The notes beneath the pieces are model-generated. The model searched no databases and was not told the origin of the DNA. It worked only from the letters and a program-made list of their open reading frames with translations. Below, one piece after another: positions 1-13,200 of a DNA stretch of 64,000 nt (position 1 is its first letter; every line of letters starts with the position of its first letter). The translations under genes and the position numbers were made by a program. This stretch comes from Pycnopodia helianthoides. Its lineage: Eukaryota > Echinodermata > Asteroidea > Forcipulatida > Asteriidae. The stretch spans positions 5,514,001-5,578,000 of the forward strand of contig CM063261.1 of the NCBI GenBank assembly GCA_032158295.1. The letters run 5' to 3'.

Positions 1-1699
1 GATTTCAAATTAACAATTGCCACAAGTTTTCATTTCTGTTTCAAACCCTCAACTGAACAATACAATATGTTTACAACTGGAGCCAATTGTCATACAATAC
101 ATATACTGGCAGACTTTTCATTGTCATGCAAAGTAACAGTATGCAGATGTTGTGAAATTTGTGTGTGTGAGTGAATCGAAAAAAAAACTTACTGCCAAAC
201 CAATGGCTAGTCTTTACACAATTAATTTTATTCTGATAAGGTTTTGAACTTACTGTCTGACTGTCGCTTAAGTATATTCTCATGTTCTACTGAGTGTTAC
301 CCAAGGCTTGACAGCCAACCGGACGGTGAGCAGTGAATTAATAGCAATTTTTTAAGGGGAAGGACACAGGCTGTGTCCAGTCTCAGTCCGTCAACGTGGA
401 GATACCCACCTATCGGCAGTGCGGAAAATCCCTCATACAGAAAGTTTTATTTTAATGTATACATACGTACACTGTGTACTTTTTAACAAAGAAAAGCATT
501 GTTTGCTTTATTGTTCCTATTGTTGAAATTACTCAAGCATGGAGTATGACGGTACATTACGTTTTCAATCTACACTGTTAAAATGAAAGTAAGAAGTTTG
601 CCGCCTACTCTCTATTATTGCGCAATATTTAATCATAAAGTGCAAATATTGTACAAAATACAAACCTATTGCTCCTACAGCAAGTTTCTAGTTGTGTTAC
701 ATTGTATGCGAAGAGTGGCTTTATTTTGAACATTAAAAAAAATAATAAAATGCATGTGAATAAAGATCCCATTATGAAATTTCAGCTTTTCAAAGGATCA
801 TAGTTTAGTTTTGTCATTCAACCAATGCATGCATCAGGAATTCTAAACTTTAATACAAAAATTAATAAAATAAAATAACCTACATGTTCATATTGACAAA
901 ACACATCAATGAATGGCCAACCCTACCTGTTTGAATGAAATACTGATGAGTTGACATGACCATAGAGAGCAAGGACAGAGACACGACACTTACCTTTGAC
1001 TAAATGTACATGAGCTTTGTCCAGCCAGGCTGTTTGTTAGTACTGTGCCCTACTTCCTTTATCAATCTGCCCTACTAATTTGATGAGATGTTAATGAGAG
1101 ATACCGAATGATTCTTACAAACATATAGTTCATGTCAAACAGTCCACGTATTCTCTAAATATGCAGTGACAGTTGAGTTCCTGAGATTTAGTGTCACCAT
1201 GAGTCTGTACACAGCCCTCTTGAACGTTGGACTTGTTTGCTGTAAACAGCCATTGTGACGTCAGACATTAAAGTCAATAATACATGATATGGGCATAATT
1301 AAGGGACCCCCAGACCAGCTGATTTGCATATTGACTGTGGAATACACGTTTGGGCAAAGGATCTCTGTGCAAAGAATGCAGTGTCATAGTGTATAAAATG
1401 TACATGTACCAGCATCTTCAATTAATGTGGAATTCTGATTACAGTACTTCCCAACATCATTCTTTTGTTTCATTTGTCTGAACACATGCTGTGCATTAAA
1501 CTTGTTTTTTTAATAAGCCTTGCTTCTTGTTCAAACAATTTGCTGGTAATAAAAGGCATGCTTATGAAATGGGAGTGCATCTCGCATAAAAAGCACTTGA
1601 CATTATACAGCCAGGGCCCAATTTCATAGAGCTGCTTAGGTAACAAACATTGCTTTTAAAATGTTCTGCTCTGCAAAAATGAGCAGGGAACCAGGCACA
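1..1699. other. No gene seen
   Basis: AT-rich sequence with only short random reading frames. I see no exon with convincing splice borders, no RNA gene and no terminal inverted repeats. Confidence 0.5.
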
Positions 1700-2290
1700 G
1701 GTGGAAGACTTGTGACTGGGTGACTCTAGCAAGTGACTTGGACTCGAGCTCAACTCATGACATGGACTGAGTCACGACTCATGACACGACTCATGACATG
1801 GACTTGCGTCTTGTGGATCAAGGACTCAGGGCTCTAAATTAACACTGGACCGCTTGCCCAAGGCCAGTAGTTTTTAGTGTCGGGTCAGTAAACTCTTAAA
1901 CAGACAAGTCCAGCGGTCTTGTGTTTTTCATTTGAATAACAATACCTCACTGTATAATTAAAAATTTTAAAAATTATGTTCAAATGTTAAATTTTAGCCT
2001 AATACATCAATTCTGTTGAGTAGTGAATTAATACCCATAGGACAAATAAAATAAATCTTTTCTTATTGCTTTTCAAATAAAAACAGTTTATATGTTAAAC
2101 TGTGTAGACAGTTTTTTTCTCATTTGACTCTGATCATTGTGATTCTGGTCCAGTAAAACAGATCCTTGTGGATTTTTCCGCCAAATTTGAGGAAGACTCC
2201 CACTCGGACTTGACCACCTGGACTCTGACAGGTGGTTCAGACTCGATATTTGTAACTTGGACTTGACTGAAAAATGGCCATTTATTATAG
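1700..2290. repeat. GACTTGGACTC-type repeat split by a hAT-like end
   Basis: Two blocks rich in variants of gacttggactc and gactcatgacatgg (about 1715-1830 and 2190-2275) look like halves of one repeat. Between them, at 1827, begins cagggctctaaattaacac, which resembles the start of hAT MITEs (CAGGG...). I found no matching inverted end downstream, so the insertion is either truncated or misjudged. Confidence 0.4.
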
Positions 2291-5021
2291 TATACATTGC
2301 CGAAAAAGGAAAGAAAAAAAGAAAGGGTGGCAGAAACTAAAGGGTACATGAATGAAACGATAGCAATACCTACAGGACGGGTAAAACCTTTGGATATTTT
2401 GGAACGCTAGGTGGCAGCACACATTTAGCATTCCCAAAAGTCTCCAACAGCTTTTGTAAGGAAGTTGAATGAGAGAGCACCTTTAAGATTAAAGTGGAAG
2501 TTGTAGTTGATGTTTGAGCAGTGTCCAAATACTGGATACGGAATGAAGATGACACTTCAAGAGCAAATGATCTGACGAAATATTGACAAAATGATATCAT
2601 CAAGGTGGAATTCATGATATCTATTGAAAATTCCACGTAGAGGATAGTAACTTCATGGCTTATCTCCAAAGTAGTTACAATGCTAATACCAAAACAGGAT
2701 TTTAAGTTGGTTATCTCCCAATCAAAGAACAAACATTTATATAACACAACAAAAACAAATATGGCGAAACGATAGCAGTCTTTGAGGTTTTATTATAACT
2801 GTTTCAAGAATTTTCGACTTTTAAGTGTGACAGTTCAAGGGCCCTGTTCATCATTCATCAAGGGATAAACCTTCCACAAAGGCATTCAGAAAACAAGACT
2901 TCAAATAAATTTCAAATACAGTATTTTAACAGACAAACTACCCAAAAGCGAATCCCTAAGAAATGTATAAACTTTGATAGCAATCTAAATTTCTCCTCTA
3001 TGGTCCTAATACTCACAAATGCCAAGAAGGATGAGGGATACAATGACAATCACTTTTGTTTAGATGAGCATATTATTCTGTAATCCTTACAGATGTATTG
3101 CCTGATGTTTTGCCAAGTTGATGGAAAAAAAAAAAACTTTAATATTAGCTAGCTACATGTACTTTCCTTCAGTCGTGTAAGTTATAAACTTTCATTGGGA
3201 CAGTGAAACACCCCCCCCCCACATTATTTATCGATTAGTGATAGTTAATTAACAGGCACAAATGAGTTGTTGTCGGGATCCGGCATTTTCCCACGTTACC
3301 ATTGTACAAACTGTTTGTGCATTTAAGTATTTTGTCATTGCTCATGTCAAGCCTCTGATGTCCCAATATGCAAATAATATACAGATTGTTCTCATTGATA
3401 TGCCCTCTACAAATTCCTGGCCTTGTTTCTTCTTTGGTGGTTTTCTCTGCCCGAGTGAAAGAGTATTTTGATTAAATTAACCCTTGCTCTTTGAATTAAC
3501 TAACCCGTGCATACAATTTTGAAAATAAAGTTTGCTCAAGTGTGTTTCGTTGTGTAGTGATACAGCAGTGTGTGTGCTAAAAACTGTCTGCTCCACACTT
3601 TGTCATTAATTCCTATCGGTTTATTGTTTATACCATGTATCAAAGGCAAAAGCTAAATTGCACATGAGTCAGTGACTTTACAGTAAAAGTAGTCTTCAAG
3701 ATTAAACTGCAGAAACTGCAGAAACTGCGAAAAGACAATATTTTTACACAAATACATTTTATACATAAGTCAAGGGTTACCTAATCCCAAACGTGTAGAT
3801 GGTAGAAGAAACAATTAGCAGATAAAATTGAAAACAATGATGAAACAAATAACAACAAACAAATAAGCAGAAAATTACCACTTTTCTGTAATTATGGTTA
3901 AGGCCAAGGAAGGATACAGAGGGATGTCCAGTGATTGGGAACCAATGCTCTGTTTTTTGGTACTTTGTAATAAGGTGGTTAAAGATAAAGTACAGGATTA
4001 GTAATATAAAAAGAAATTGTTTTTATCTGAGAAGCTCATGTTGATAAAGTTCATTCCAGTACCGATCCTCAAGAGAAATATTTGAATCTGAAAAAGTCAA
4101 ATACTGTCTCCATGGTCTAGATCAGGAAATCAGCATTTGGAGACTGCTCATGTCAAGCAAAAAATCCCTGATAAAAATATAGATAAAATGCTTATATTTT
4201 CACTAAAAGGTTGGTTATGGTTATTAAAAACTTGTTTGTAATTAAATTATTCATATCCAAAAACCAGTGCTATTTGTTTCTTTAGTCTTACCCTAGTCTA
4301 CTCTCTTTGGTCTTAAAATGTTACATACTCTTCCCTAAAATATTGTGAGTGGATACACTGCCAGCAGGGGCCAAATTTTAGTTGACGCTATTACACAAAT
4401 CACGTGTTCGTGTCCCCGCTGACACAACAAAAAATTCATTCACCCAAAATAAGAATATTTCTTCTTTTATTATTAAAAATTGATAACCTACAATTAGATC
4501 AGATGGATAGTACATGTATTACCTTTTCTTTTTCTGGTTTGTGTTGTGGCTCTCGAGGATTTTGTTTAAAGGAAATTAATTCTGAAAAATCAGAAATGGT
4601 CTGATTACCATCTTGTAAATTATACAAAGTCACAATGACAATGATGACGCTGAACCAGACTAACGGTAACATTTGTCACATTAACATTTCCAATCCACCG
4701 CCTCCAATATACTGCCTAAAACTTTTAAAAAGTAAAATAGAAGAAGTGTAACTAATAGATTTTGCCAGTGATATTTTACCAGCAATGGTAAAATCTTCTG
4801 AAAAGCTTATTCTTTGGCAGATCGTATTAAATTACCCAATTATTGTAAGCATCCTGGTGCAGCATAGTTTTAGACTAGAGCTAGAGGATTCTTTTATCAA
4901 CCGACATGCTCCGTGTTCGATTTATTGTTTATTTATTCCTATATGGATACTTAGTAATAGTATTTACTATTAACTATTAGTATTACTATTAGTATACCTT
5001 TTTTTATTTTATGCGTTTGTA
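2291..5021. other. No gene seen
   Basis: AT-rich stretch with a poly-C run near 3210-3222. No exon, RNA gene or clear mobile element was recognised. Confidence 0.45.
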
Positions 5022-5645
5022 TAGCCCTGGTAGGACGTCAGTCAGTGCCTGCACTGACGTCCTGGGTATTACAATGCGAACATATTTTGAGCTAATGTTT
5101 TTTCATATTTTTACCTGATTTGAGAAGCTGAAACTCCATTCATACATTCTTGGTGTCCTAACTACACTTTTAATGAGTTCACAACTAACAAATACATCCA
5201 TGGATGACATTATTTCCGAAAATAAGTCCGAGTTGTGTACTGGCGTTGTGACCATCGTGTACCAAGTGACCGTTAAAGCTCATGTGCGCATGCGCGGCAT
5301 GCAAAGCAACCCGACCGACTTCCGCGTTAGATTTGTGGGAGTGTCTTAGGACACACATGCGCTGAAGCATTCACGTCTTGTCAGTTTAGGCTGTCGCCGA
5401 GAATGCGTAAATTTTTCATTTTATTTTCACAATAATGTCATCCAAGGATATAGGTCTATATTTGCAATTCTGAATAGAGCAGGCGTAAGGCTTAGGACAC
5501 AAGGAATATGTGAGTCAAGTTTCAGCTTCCTCAAAAAGGTAAAAATATGAAAAAATGTTGTTATAAATTTTTTCACAATGGTACGGGACCTTTATATCCT
5601 GGACTCCGTCGCGTTGTATGCAACGGAGGAGTCCAACCTGGGCTA
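5022..5645. mobile_element. Palindromic MITE, copy 1 (TAGCCCWGGTWGGAC ends)
   Basis: Ends are inverted: tagccctggtaggac at the left and the complement of tagcccaggttggac at the right. Each end carries its own hairpin (ggacgtcagt...actgacgtcc on the left, ggactcc...ggagtcc on the right). Inner arms are also inverted: the agaagctgaaact segment near 5122 pairs with agtttcagctt near 5518. A second copy lies at 23287-23941. Flanking TA is compatible with a TA target duplication. There is no coding capacity. Confidence 0.7.
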
Positions 5646-7828
5646 GCGTTTGTACTGCTCCTGAGGGTTTCTCAAAAGGGAAAGTCTGAAATTACTGTAC
5701 AGCACTTTTTACCAAAAGGAATATCTCATTGAGTAAATTAGATACTATTTTTTTTTCATAATGAATGAAAAAGTGGTGGCAGGATACATTTGTCCTATTC
5801 CAGTCAGTCCAGACTCCAAGAACTATGATTATGAAGAAGTTGAAAAAGATGCCGAATCCAACCGCCACTCTTTCATCACTAAAACATGTTAACCATGGAG
5901 GCTCCATGACTTAACATACCGCCGTAGTTTAGTTTTGTATTAGTAGTCTAAATAAAAAACAATAGTGTTTATCCCCTTCCTTGCTCTACTATACAGGTGG
6001 AACTATATCATGGAGGTCTACCTCCATGACTAGACAGGTAAACTATAAAATGCAGTGACACTTCGAAGCCACGTACAACATGTACAACATGGCGTTCACC
6101 GTCGTATGTACCGTACGTCCTTTCTTCCGAGTGTATTCCCCCGGCTGTACTACAGTAAATACTCCATCAAAACTTTTGACGGACTCAGCATTTTTTTTCG
6201 GAATTTCATGATAATATCTTTGGTTGGTGTTGGTTGGCGTTGATGATCATAATGTTCATATGATTATGATATGAAGACATTGATGGACAAACTATCGACG
6301 AACAGACGAAAGCACTTTTTAGCAGAAATCATTCACAATTTATAAAATCAATTAAAACCTACCTTTTTACAACAAACATAAATTAAAAACTAAAGCATGT
6401 GTGCTGTTATGACGATTGAATACTCACATAAAAGCTCAGAAATCCGTTATTTACCGCGAAAACAACCTGCACAGTGTTACTGTTCTTCAAATGGTCATAT
6501 CATCAATATTTCACAGACCTCAATTGAATGCCAAACTATGACGAGGTAGAGTTTCCAGTTTAAGGATGATGTCATTTTCCTTACAAGACTGGTACTCGGT
6601 GCATGTGGATTTCCTTTCGGTCGTACGCACACCAGCGTAATTAGACTGATACCCTGCATCAGCATCATATGCATTACACAAACAAGAAATATTGCTTTAA
6701 TTTATATTGCGAAATTATTTGTTCTTCTATTGTCCAAGTTCGTTTACCCAGAATGGAAAAAATAACTTCACATTTAAACAAAATTCTGCCTTTATTTGTG
6801 TTTAAAAAAAGATAGACTAAGTGTAAGTTTTTCTTGCACGGTGGCGCTATGCCACTCTTGTCTAAGCCACATTTATGGGGGTATGCCATTTCACAATCTC
6901 TAAAATAAGTTCTACCCTTTAATTTTTAATTTTTTTAAATAGGACCAACCTCAAACATACCCCCCCCCCCAAATCCACCATAAATCAAAGCATACAATGC
7001 AGAAAGGCTGTTGGTCTAATAATGAACCCAACTACCCACTTACTGATAGATGGCCAGTAGACTTTTGTCCCGCACTGCACCAGTCGGCATGCAAGACAGA
7101 CAGCCCACCTAAAGGATTTTTAATAACTGAACACTTTGTGTGTTACATCACAAAAGACATGTAAAATAGTTATAAAACAAACCATATCGCAAGGAACAAC
7201 CACACAGACACACAATCAGTATGCGCTACTTGTAGTATTTTAATATTCTGAAATTGATTTTTCTTACAATAATTGTTTCAAAATGAGAGGAAAAAAATTG
7301 TTTTAACGCATAATAAGTAATGGTACTCATCCTTTGAAACAATGGATCATGATGAATTTTTTAAAAAGAAGAAAGAAATGTAATTACGCAAACTTTAAAA
7401 TCGTTTCATTAGATTATCTCTGTGTTTCAATACTATTTAAACAAGTCAATAGACAAGCCAATTGTAAAAAAATGTGTGCCAACATCCAAGAAACAACTTT
7501 TTGTATAATTGAATTTTTTATTTTAACAAAATAGCCTCCCCTTTTTAAGTTTTATTAATCAAAATTTGAAAACTTATGAAGTATTGAAATGACACACACA
7601 ACAAAAAGTTCAACAATTATGTTGCATTTTGCAAAGTTAAGTTTGAAAGATTAAGATGCAAGATTCTTTGAAAATATAGGCTTACAAGTGTTTCCAAACT
7701 GACCACAACAAAAGAAGAATACTGTTAAATGCATGTGATTAATCTCAATTACGACCAGATACTAAAAAATGAGTACAAGAAATACTTTTGTTGTTTTGGA
7801 AAACAAAAATGAGATTTACTTGGTTTAA
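5646..7828. other. No gene seen
   Basis: AT-rich, with a poly-C run near 6960-6971. No supported gene or complete mobile element. Confidence 0.45.
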
Positions 7829-8102
7829 CACGTTGACTGCCGGTCATATATTTGTAGGGCGTTCCCATTTGCCAAGTGCGGTGTGCATGCTCGCATACCA
7901 AATAGGTACTATAAAAACAAATAATTGAACATACACATTCTAAGGATGTATGTCCTCACCACTGCCAGAAGTGTATGTGTTGCGTGCTCAGTGATGCCAG
8001 TGTATTTAAATAACATTACTAAGCCCTTTCATTCTCTACTCGTAGTGGCAGAATCCGTTACACCTGTTACTACGAATAAACTAGTAGGCGGCAGTCAACG
8101 TG
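7829..8102. mobile_element. piggyBac-like MITE between TTAA sites
   Basis: Perfect terminal inverted repeats beginning CACGTTGACTGCCG (left 7829, right end 8102). TTAA lies on both sides (7825-7828 and 8103-8106), the target duplication of piggyBac-type transposons. It is 274 bp long and non-coding, so it must have been moved by another element's transposase. Confidence 0.8.
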
Positions 8103-10142
8103 TTAAACGAGAGGTACATCAAAGTATCCATGTAATTGGCAACATGACAACTTTTTAGAGCTTTATGAGCTATAACCAATTCAGCGTTTTGTCCAAATTG
8201 TGCATCCATGGTGAAGATTTGTTCCCAGTTAAGTTTTGTATTACTAATTAATTTACCTATCTTGTTTTTTTAGAACAAAAGGGCTTATTGCACACCGAGA
8301 TATTTTACCAGTGATAATTTCTTAAATGTGCACTTTAAAAAAAAAAAATTATTTAAATAATACATAGGCGTATAAGTCGCAGGAAAAATTTTGAGGGCTA
8401 AAATTAATGTATAAGTCGCAGCCTATACACCGAAGGTTAAGGTACAAAATAAAAAATTATGTACTCTTCAATAAAAAAAAAATCAAAATCAAAAAGAGGC
8501 CAGCAACTTGTCTGGTTCCTCGAGTGCATTGGCAATCATAAATAATGATTTTGATACTACACAAAAGATGTCTGACTATTTGCATCTCAAGCCTCAGTTT
8601 AGTTGGGCGGGTTTGAATGCAATAAAGACAAAATAGCAGCAACATAAGACCGGCCAAAACAGCTACAGGCTTTGCCTACTTCTCCGATTCATTTGTTAAG
8701 GTCTGGTCACAGTTAAGCAATAAAATGGTGATACGGAAAGTGAAAATCAACAATGACATTGAGTTTATCATAACAATTGTTTAAACATCATTGTGCTGTT
8801 TTACCCCACTGTACACATATAAAACAGATGGCTTTTTTCATGTTTTAAGCATTTCCATTATTCTGCAATGAATTAACTTGAGATTAATTTTTTACTTCAA
8901 GTCTGACACAAAAGTTTTGAAATAAATTCTGTTGGATTATGAGCATATTGAGCAAACAGTTTAGTTTTCATTAACAACAATTTCACCCAAATAATTAAGA
9001 TTTTTCCTTATTTCGTTTTTACAAATCTTACTGTACACATACTATTTATTCAAACGATTGTTAATGGACAAATCAATAAATAACATTTCATTTTAAATGT
9101 TTTACTCAAACCACTTTTCTTAAAATTACAAATCACGATTGTATTTTTTTCTCACCTCTTCAACAACAAAACTAGTTGTTCAGGTCACACATTTGAGGCA
9201 CAAAATAAAAATCATACCCATCCATTGTTAAAGATAATTTAGAGTACTTTTTCTCTTTAAAACTTATAAAAAACCAATAGCTTGGCCTCCATACAGAACA
9301 ACAAATTTGAAACCCACAGAATAAAAACTCAAACTTGGCTAAGATATGGTCGTGATATAATTATTATTGACACTGTATAGCTACAATTTACAGTATTTTA
9401 TTCAACACAACAGATTTTTATATTAATCAACTGAAGCAGAGATAGTTGAGGATCACAACTAACCATTAAACTTTCATTTGCTTTTTTCATTTGCTCCATG
9501 AAATGTTATAAAGAACATTCACAGCCAGTTTATCCATTCTGATTGGTTGAGAGGAGATCATATGGCCATGTTTAAACGTGTAATATAAACACGGCTAGAA
9601 GTGTTTAAACATACCTGTGGCGTGCACGGTTACGCAGGCACTAGTTTATGCGAGACGCAATCACTTGTTCATAAACCATTTTCACACACACAATACAACC
9701 ACTCACAGATGCAGACAATGATTCAGTTTTATAACCGACTCCTCCATTCATACGTTTTTCAGGTATTCTCATTCTCACACTCCAGTAGTACTTCATGTTG
9801 TTGACAAATTTAATATAAAAAAGGTAATCCTTCGAAAATAAAGTTTCCTTTAAAACAGTACTTAATGGATATACAAAATAAGAAAACTTAAAAAAATGTG
9901 TCATGATGGTGCGTTTATCGCAGAACCTAAAATAGAAACAGGTTTAATAACTCAACACTTGATATTTGTAGTAAGAAAACCTAATTAAAAAGGTAGTGTT
10001 TCTGTAGTACCGTAGATCACAATACCTGCAACCTTCAAATCAACTAGACACACTAACACAAACTCATTCCTCAACCATCTCTACTTCAGTGATATTTCCA
10101 ATATTCCCATAATATTTTGTGTGTGACTTTTTAAAAATAAGT
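8103..10142. other. Intergenic sequence, probably with ZFAND4 3' UTR
   Basis: No coding exon seen. The part next to 10143 is expected to hold the 3' UTR of the minus-strand ZFAND4 gene, but I could not fix a polyadenylation site. A small pair of tataagtcgcag motifs around 8371-8421 looks like the remnant of a hairpin repeat. Confidence 0.4.
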
Positions 10143-10278
10143 CTAAATCTTCGGCAACTTTGGCGCGCTGACGAGGGGATTGCTCTGCTCTAGTATTTTG
10201 CGTCCCTCAGTTTTGTAGTCATAGCCGCAGTGGTGGGCTTCAGCATAGCGATGGGTGGCGCAGAAGTTATGACCGCAC
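10143..10278 (-). CDS. ZFAND4: ZFAND4 exon 9 (second half of AN1 finger, stop)
   Basis: 136 nt after acceptor CTTACTTTCAG. It encodes RCGHNFCATHRYAEAHHC, giving the remaining C, C, H, H, C ligands of the AN1 pattern, then the conserved tail NPLVSAPKLPKI and a TAG stop. Confidence 0.95.
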
Positions 10279-13200
10279 CTGAAAGTAAGACAGAACACGA
10301 TTAAACAAAAGGTTCTAGAAGCATTTTCGGCAACACTTTTCCCCAATTTTTATCAAAGTTGGTGGTGACTACATTGACAAAGTAAAGGGGCAGTTCCACA
10401 GAACTTTACTGATGTCTTATTGACCACAGAACTCAGAATTCTTGTTTTATGAATACTTTTTGTTACTTAATGCTAATGCATCAACTTCCAAGTGAAAATC
10501 ATTTAGAAACCTGTGATTACTAAGTCCACATAGAGTGGGTGATGGTTTATGTTGGAACACCTCACACTTTTCAAAGAATTGAGTAATAAACCACAAGGAA
10601 AACTGACCAGGTAAATTTGTAACTAATTTTTTGTTGAACAAAGAAAAATTGACTGGACCGTGATTTGAACCTACGACCTCTCGATTAACGTGAGAGAGGG
10701 ATTACCTTAAGGGGTGCGCCTTCTATCTAAAAAATCAAGTAATAAACCACAAAAGTAACTGACTGGGTAAATTTTTCATTAATTTGGGGTTAAGAAACAA
10801 GCACATAACTTATAGACTTATTTATTAATTATTCATTATTCATCTTTCTGGAAACTCAAATAATTAGGTAGGGAATGAAAACTCTATCCACATACATAGC
10901 TCAGGTCCAAGGAGGGATTCGAACCAGGGTCCACAGAGTTGAATGGCAGGGCAAGATACCACTTTGCCAACCTGGGCTCGATATCACAAAGCACTAAGAT
11001 TCAACTTCAGATGAGTTGTCATTATCACCATAGTGGTTTGTATTGTGACATCACTCTTTGCTTAGCAATTAGGATTGATACACATCTTAAGATCAATCTT
11101 AGCGTTTTGTGAAATCAAGCCCTGGTACCCTGGAAATGATTACCAGAGGTGCTAATTACCTGCATTGATAACTGGTTGCCAGTCCAGTTTTCTTGTTGCA
11201 TAAAGAGCACCTTTTACTTGTCTTTTTCTTTGTTGTTCCTATTGAAGTTGGTTTGCTACTGCTGACTGGTGGAAGGCGGTGACTTGGAGATACTACAGTG
11301 AGAATAAGTGGGTAACAATATTTAACATATGACAACAATAAACCAAAGATATATATTCTTATTTTTACTTGCCTTTAAACAATTATGATTCAAATTTGTA
11401 CACTTTCATATCTTATAGTGTAATATCTTTGATGAAAAGGGCTAGGAAGTATATTGTTAGAATTTCTGTTTCATTTTTTCATTTCATAGAATGCTGTAAT
11501 GTAGGTAAAACAAATACTTGTTAACTTGCCACTTTTCCATAGTAGCTAGTGAATGATGCAACAATACAAAACCATTGTGTATGCTCGCACGCATCTACAT
11601 CTTGTTATTAAATGTCCTTTGAAATGGACTTTGAAATGCTTCAGATATTTGCGAAGTACCTTTTTGCACTTGGGCCCCTGAAACATACTTGATCATTCAA
11701 AAACGTAAACTACATTTTGCTCTCTTTAATAAGAAACTATTACCAGTAAATATTGCAGGTGTAAAATCTCCTTTGACAGGACTGACGGATCTGGTCAGAA
11801 GAGCCGTTGTTTAGTTATTGACGTTAGGAACAATGTACTCAGAGAAAGAAAGAACTACACTATTGGAAATGTCAAGAGCTAACCAGCAGCTCTTCTCAGA
11901 GCCAACACTCCTTCCAAAAGAGATTTATACACGGTTGTACCCGCAAGATTTACTGGTAATAGTTTTTTCTTCATATCGGCTTAGTGCAAAGCTTAAAGCA
12001 CCACTTTTATTTTTTCTTTACTTTCATTACTTACAAAGTCGTCCATCACGAGGGCCGGATAATCTTCCTCGTATACTATGTGCAGACTGCAGAAAGAAAG
12101 AAAGAGAAAAGTTAAGTTTTTAGTGGGAACATCTTGAGAAAATGAATCATTTACATGTCTTAATGCATTATAAGTTTGTTTTATTAACAATGCCCTCTTT
12201 TTACTGGAAGGTAGTTCTGTCCTTTTCAGCAATGTTTCACCAGAATTACTTCCAGTAAGCCTGGGCAACTAGTGAAATTCACTACCCGACTCGTCACGCT
12301 TCAATTAGTCGGGACTTCAACACTAGTTCAATTATTTTCAAATAAAAGATTGTGGATCGCCACAGGCATAACATAATAAAATTCAGGCTGAAAGTTGCTT
12401 ACTGCATTGCAATGGAATGGAAGCCACTGCAGTAAGCAACTTTTTTGATTCAACAATGTATCAGAGCAGACAATGACAACTGGGCCCGGGGGACTAGTGA
12501 AATTCACTACGTGACTAGTCACACTTTAATTAGTCGCGACTTTGACACTAGTCGCGACTACTTGCTCAGTAGTCGTGGTGGCGTGGTTAACAGGGTAGTA
12601 GAAAAGTGGCAGTTGCGACTAGACAAATTAGCAATCAATAGTCGTGACTTTGACACTAGTCGACCCGGCCTACTTCTAGAAAATAATTTATTCAAAATTT
12701 CTCACTGTATAAAGTGGGGGCCCCTAATGTTTTAACCTTTAAAAACAATTTTTTAACCCTGGCTTCATGCCAAGAATGGGTGGCTTCAAGCAGGCCTGTG
12801 AGTGGACCATTGAAAAAAAGCGGAAAAATACATCCATGTAAGAATGATAATGGGAGTGGAGCTCCGCCGCGCTGAAACTCTTGATAGATGCTCAAAAAAC
12901 TAACGTTCGAAATAGAAACTGATGCTATGTGCGATGAAAACCACAACGCCCCCCGAAAAAGGGACCAAGAAATAAATATTTCTTACATTTGTACTTTAAA
13001 ATAATCATTTTGTTCAGCCAGAGTATCCATCACACTCTTGTGTTGCACGGACATGTTGATTATTGTTCGAAAAACATGACGCATTCAGTCGCAATTTAGA
13101 CATGTCAAGTACATGTGCTTAATTGTATACTACAGCACATGTAGTGTATGCAATACACGCAATGCCAACGATCATACAACACACTCTATCGGCAAGGAGT

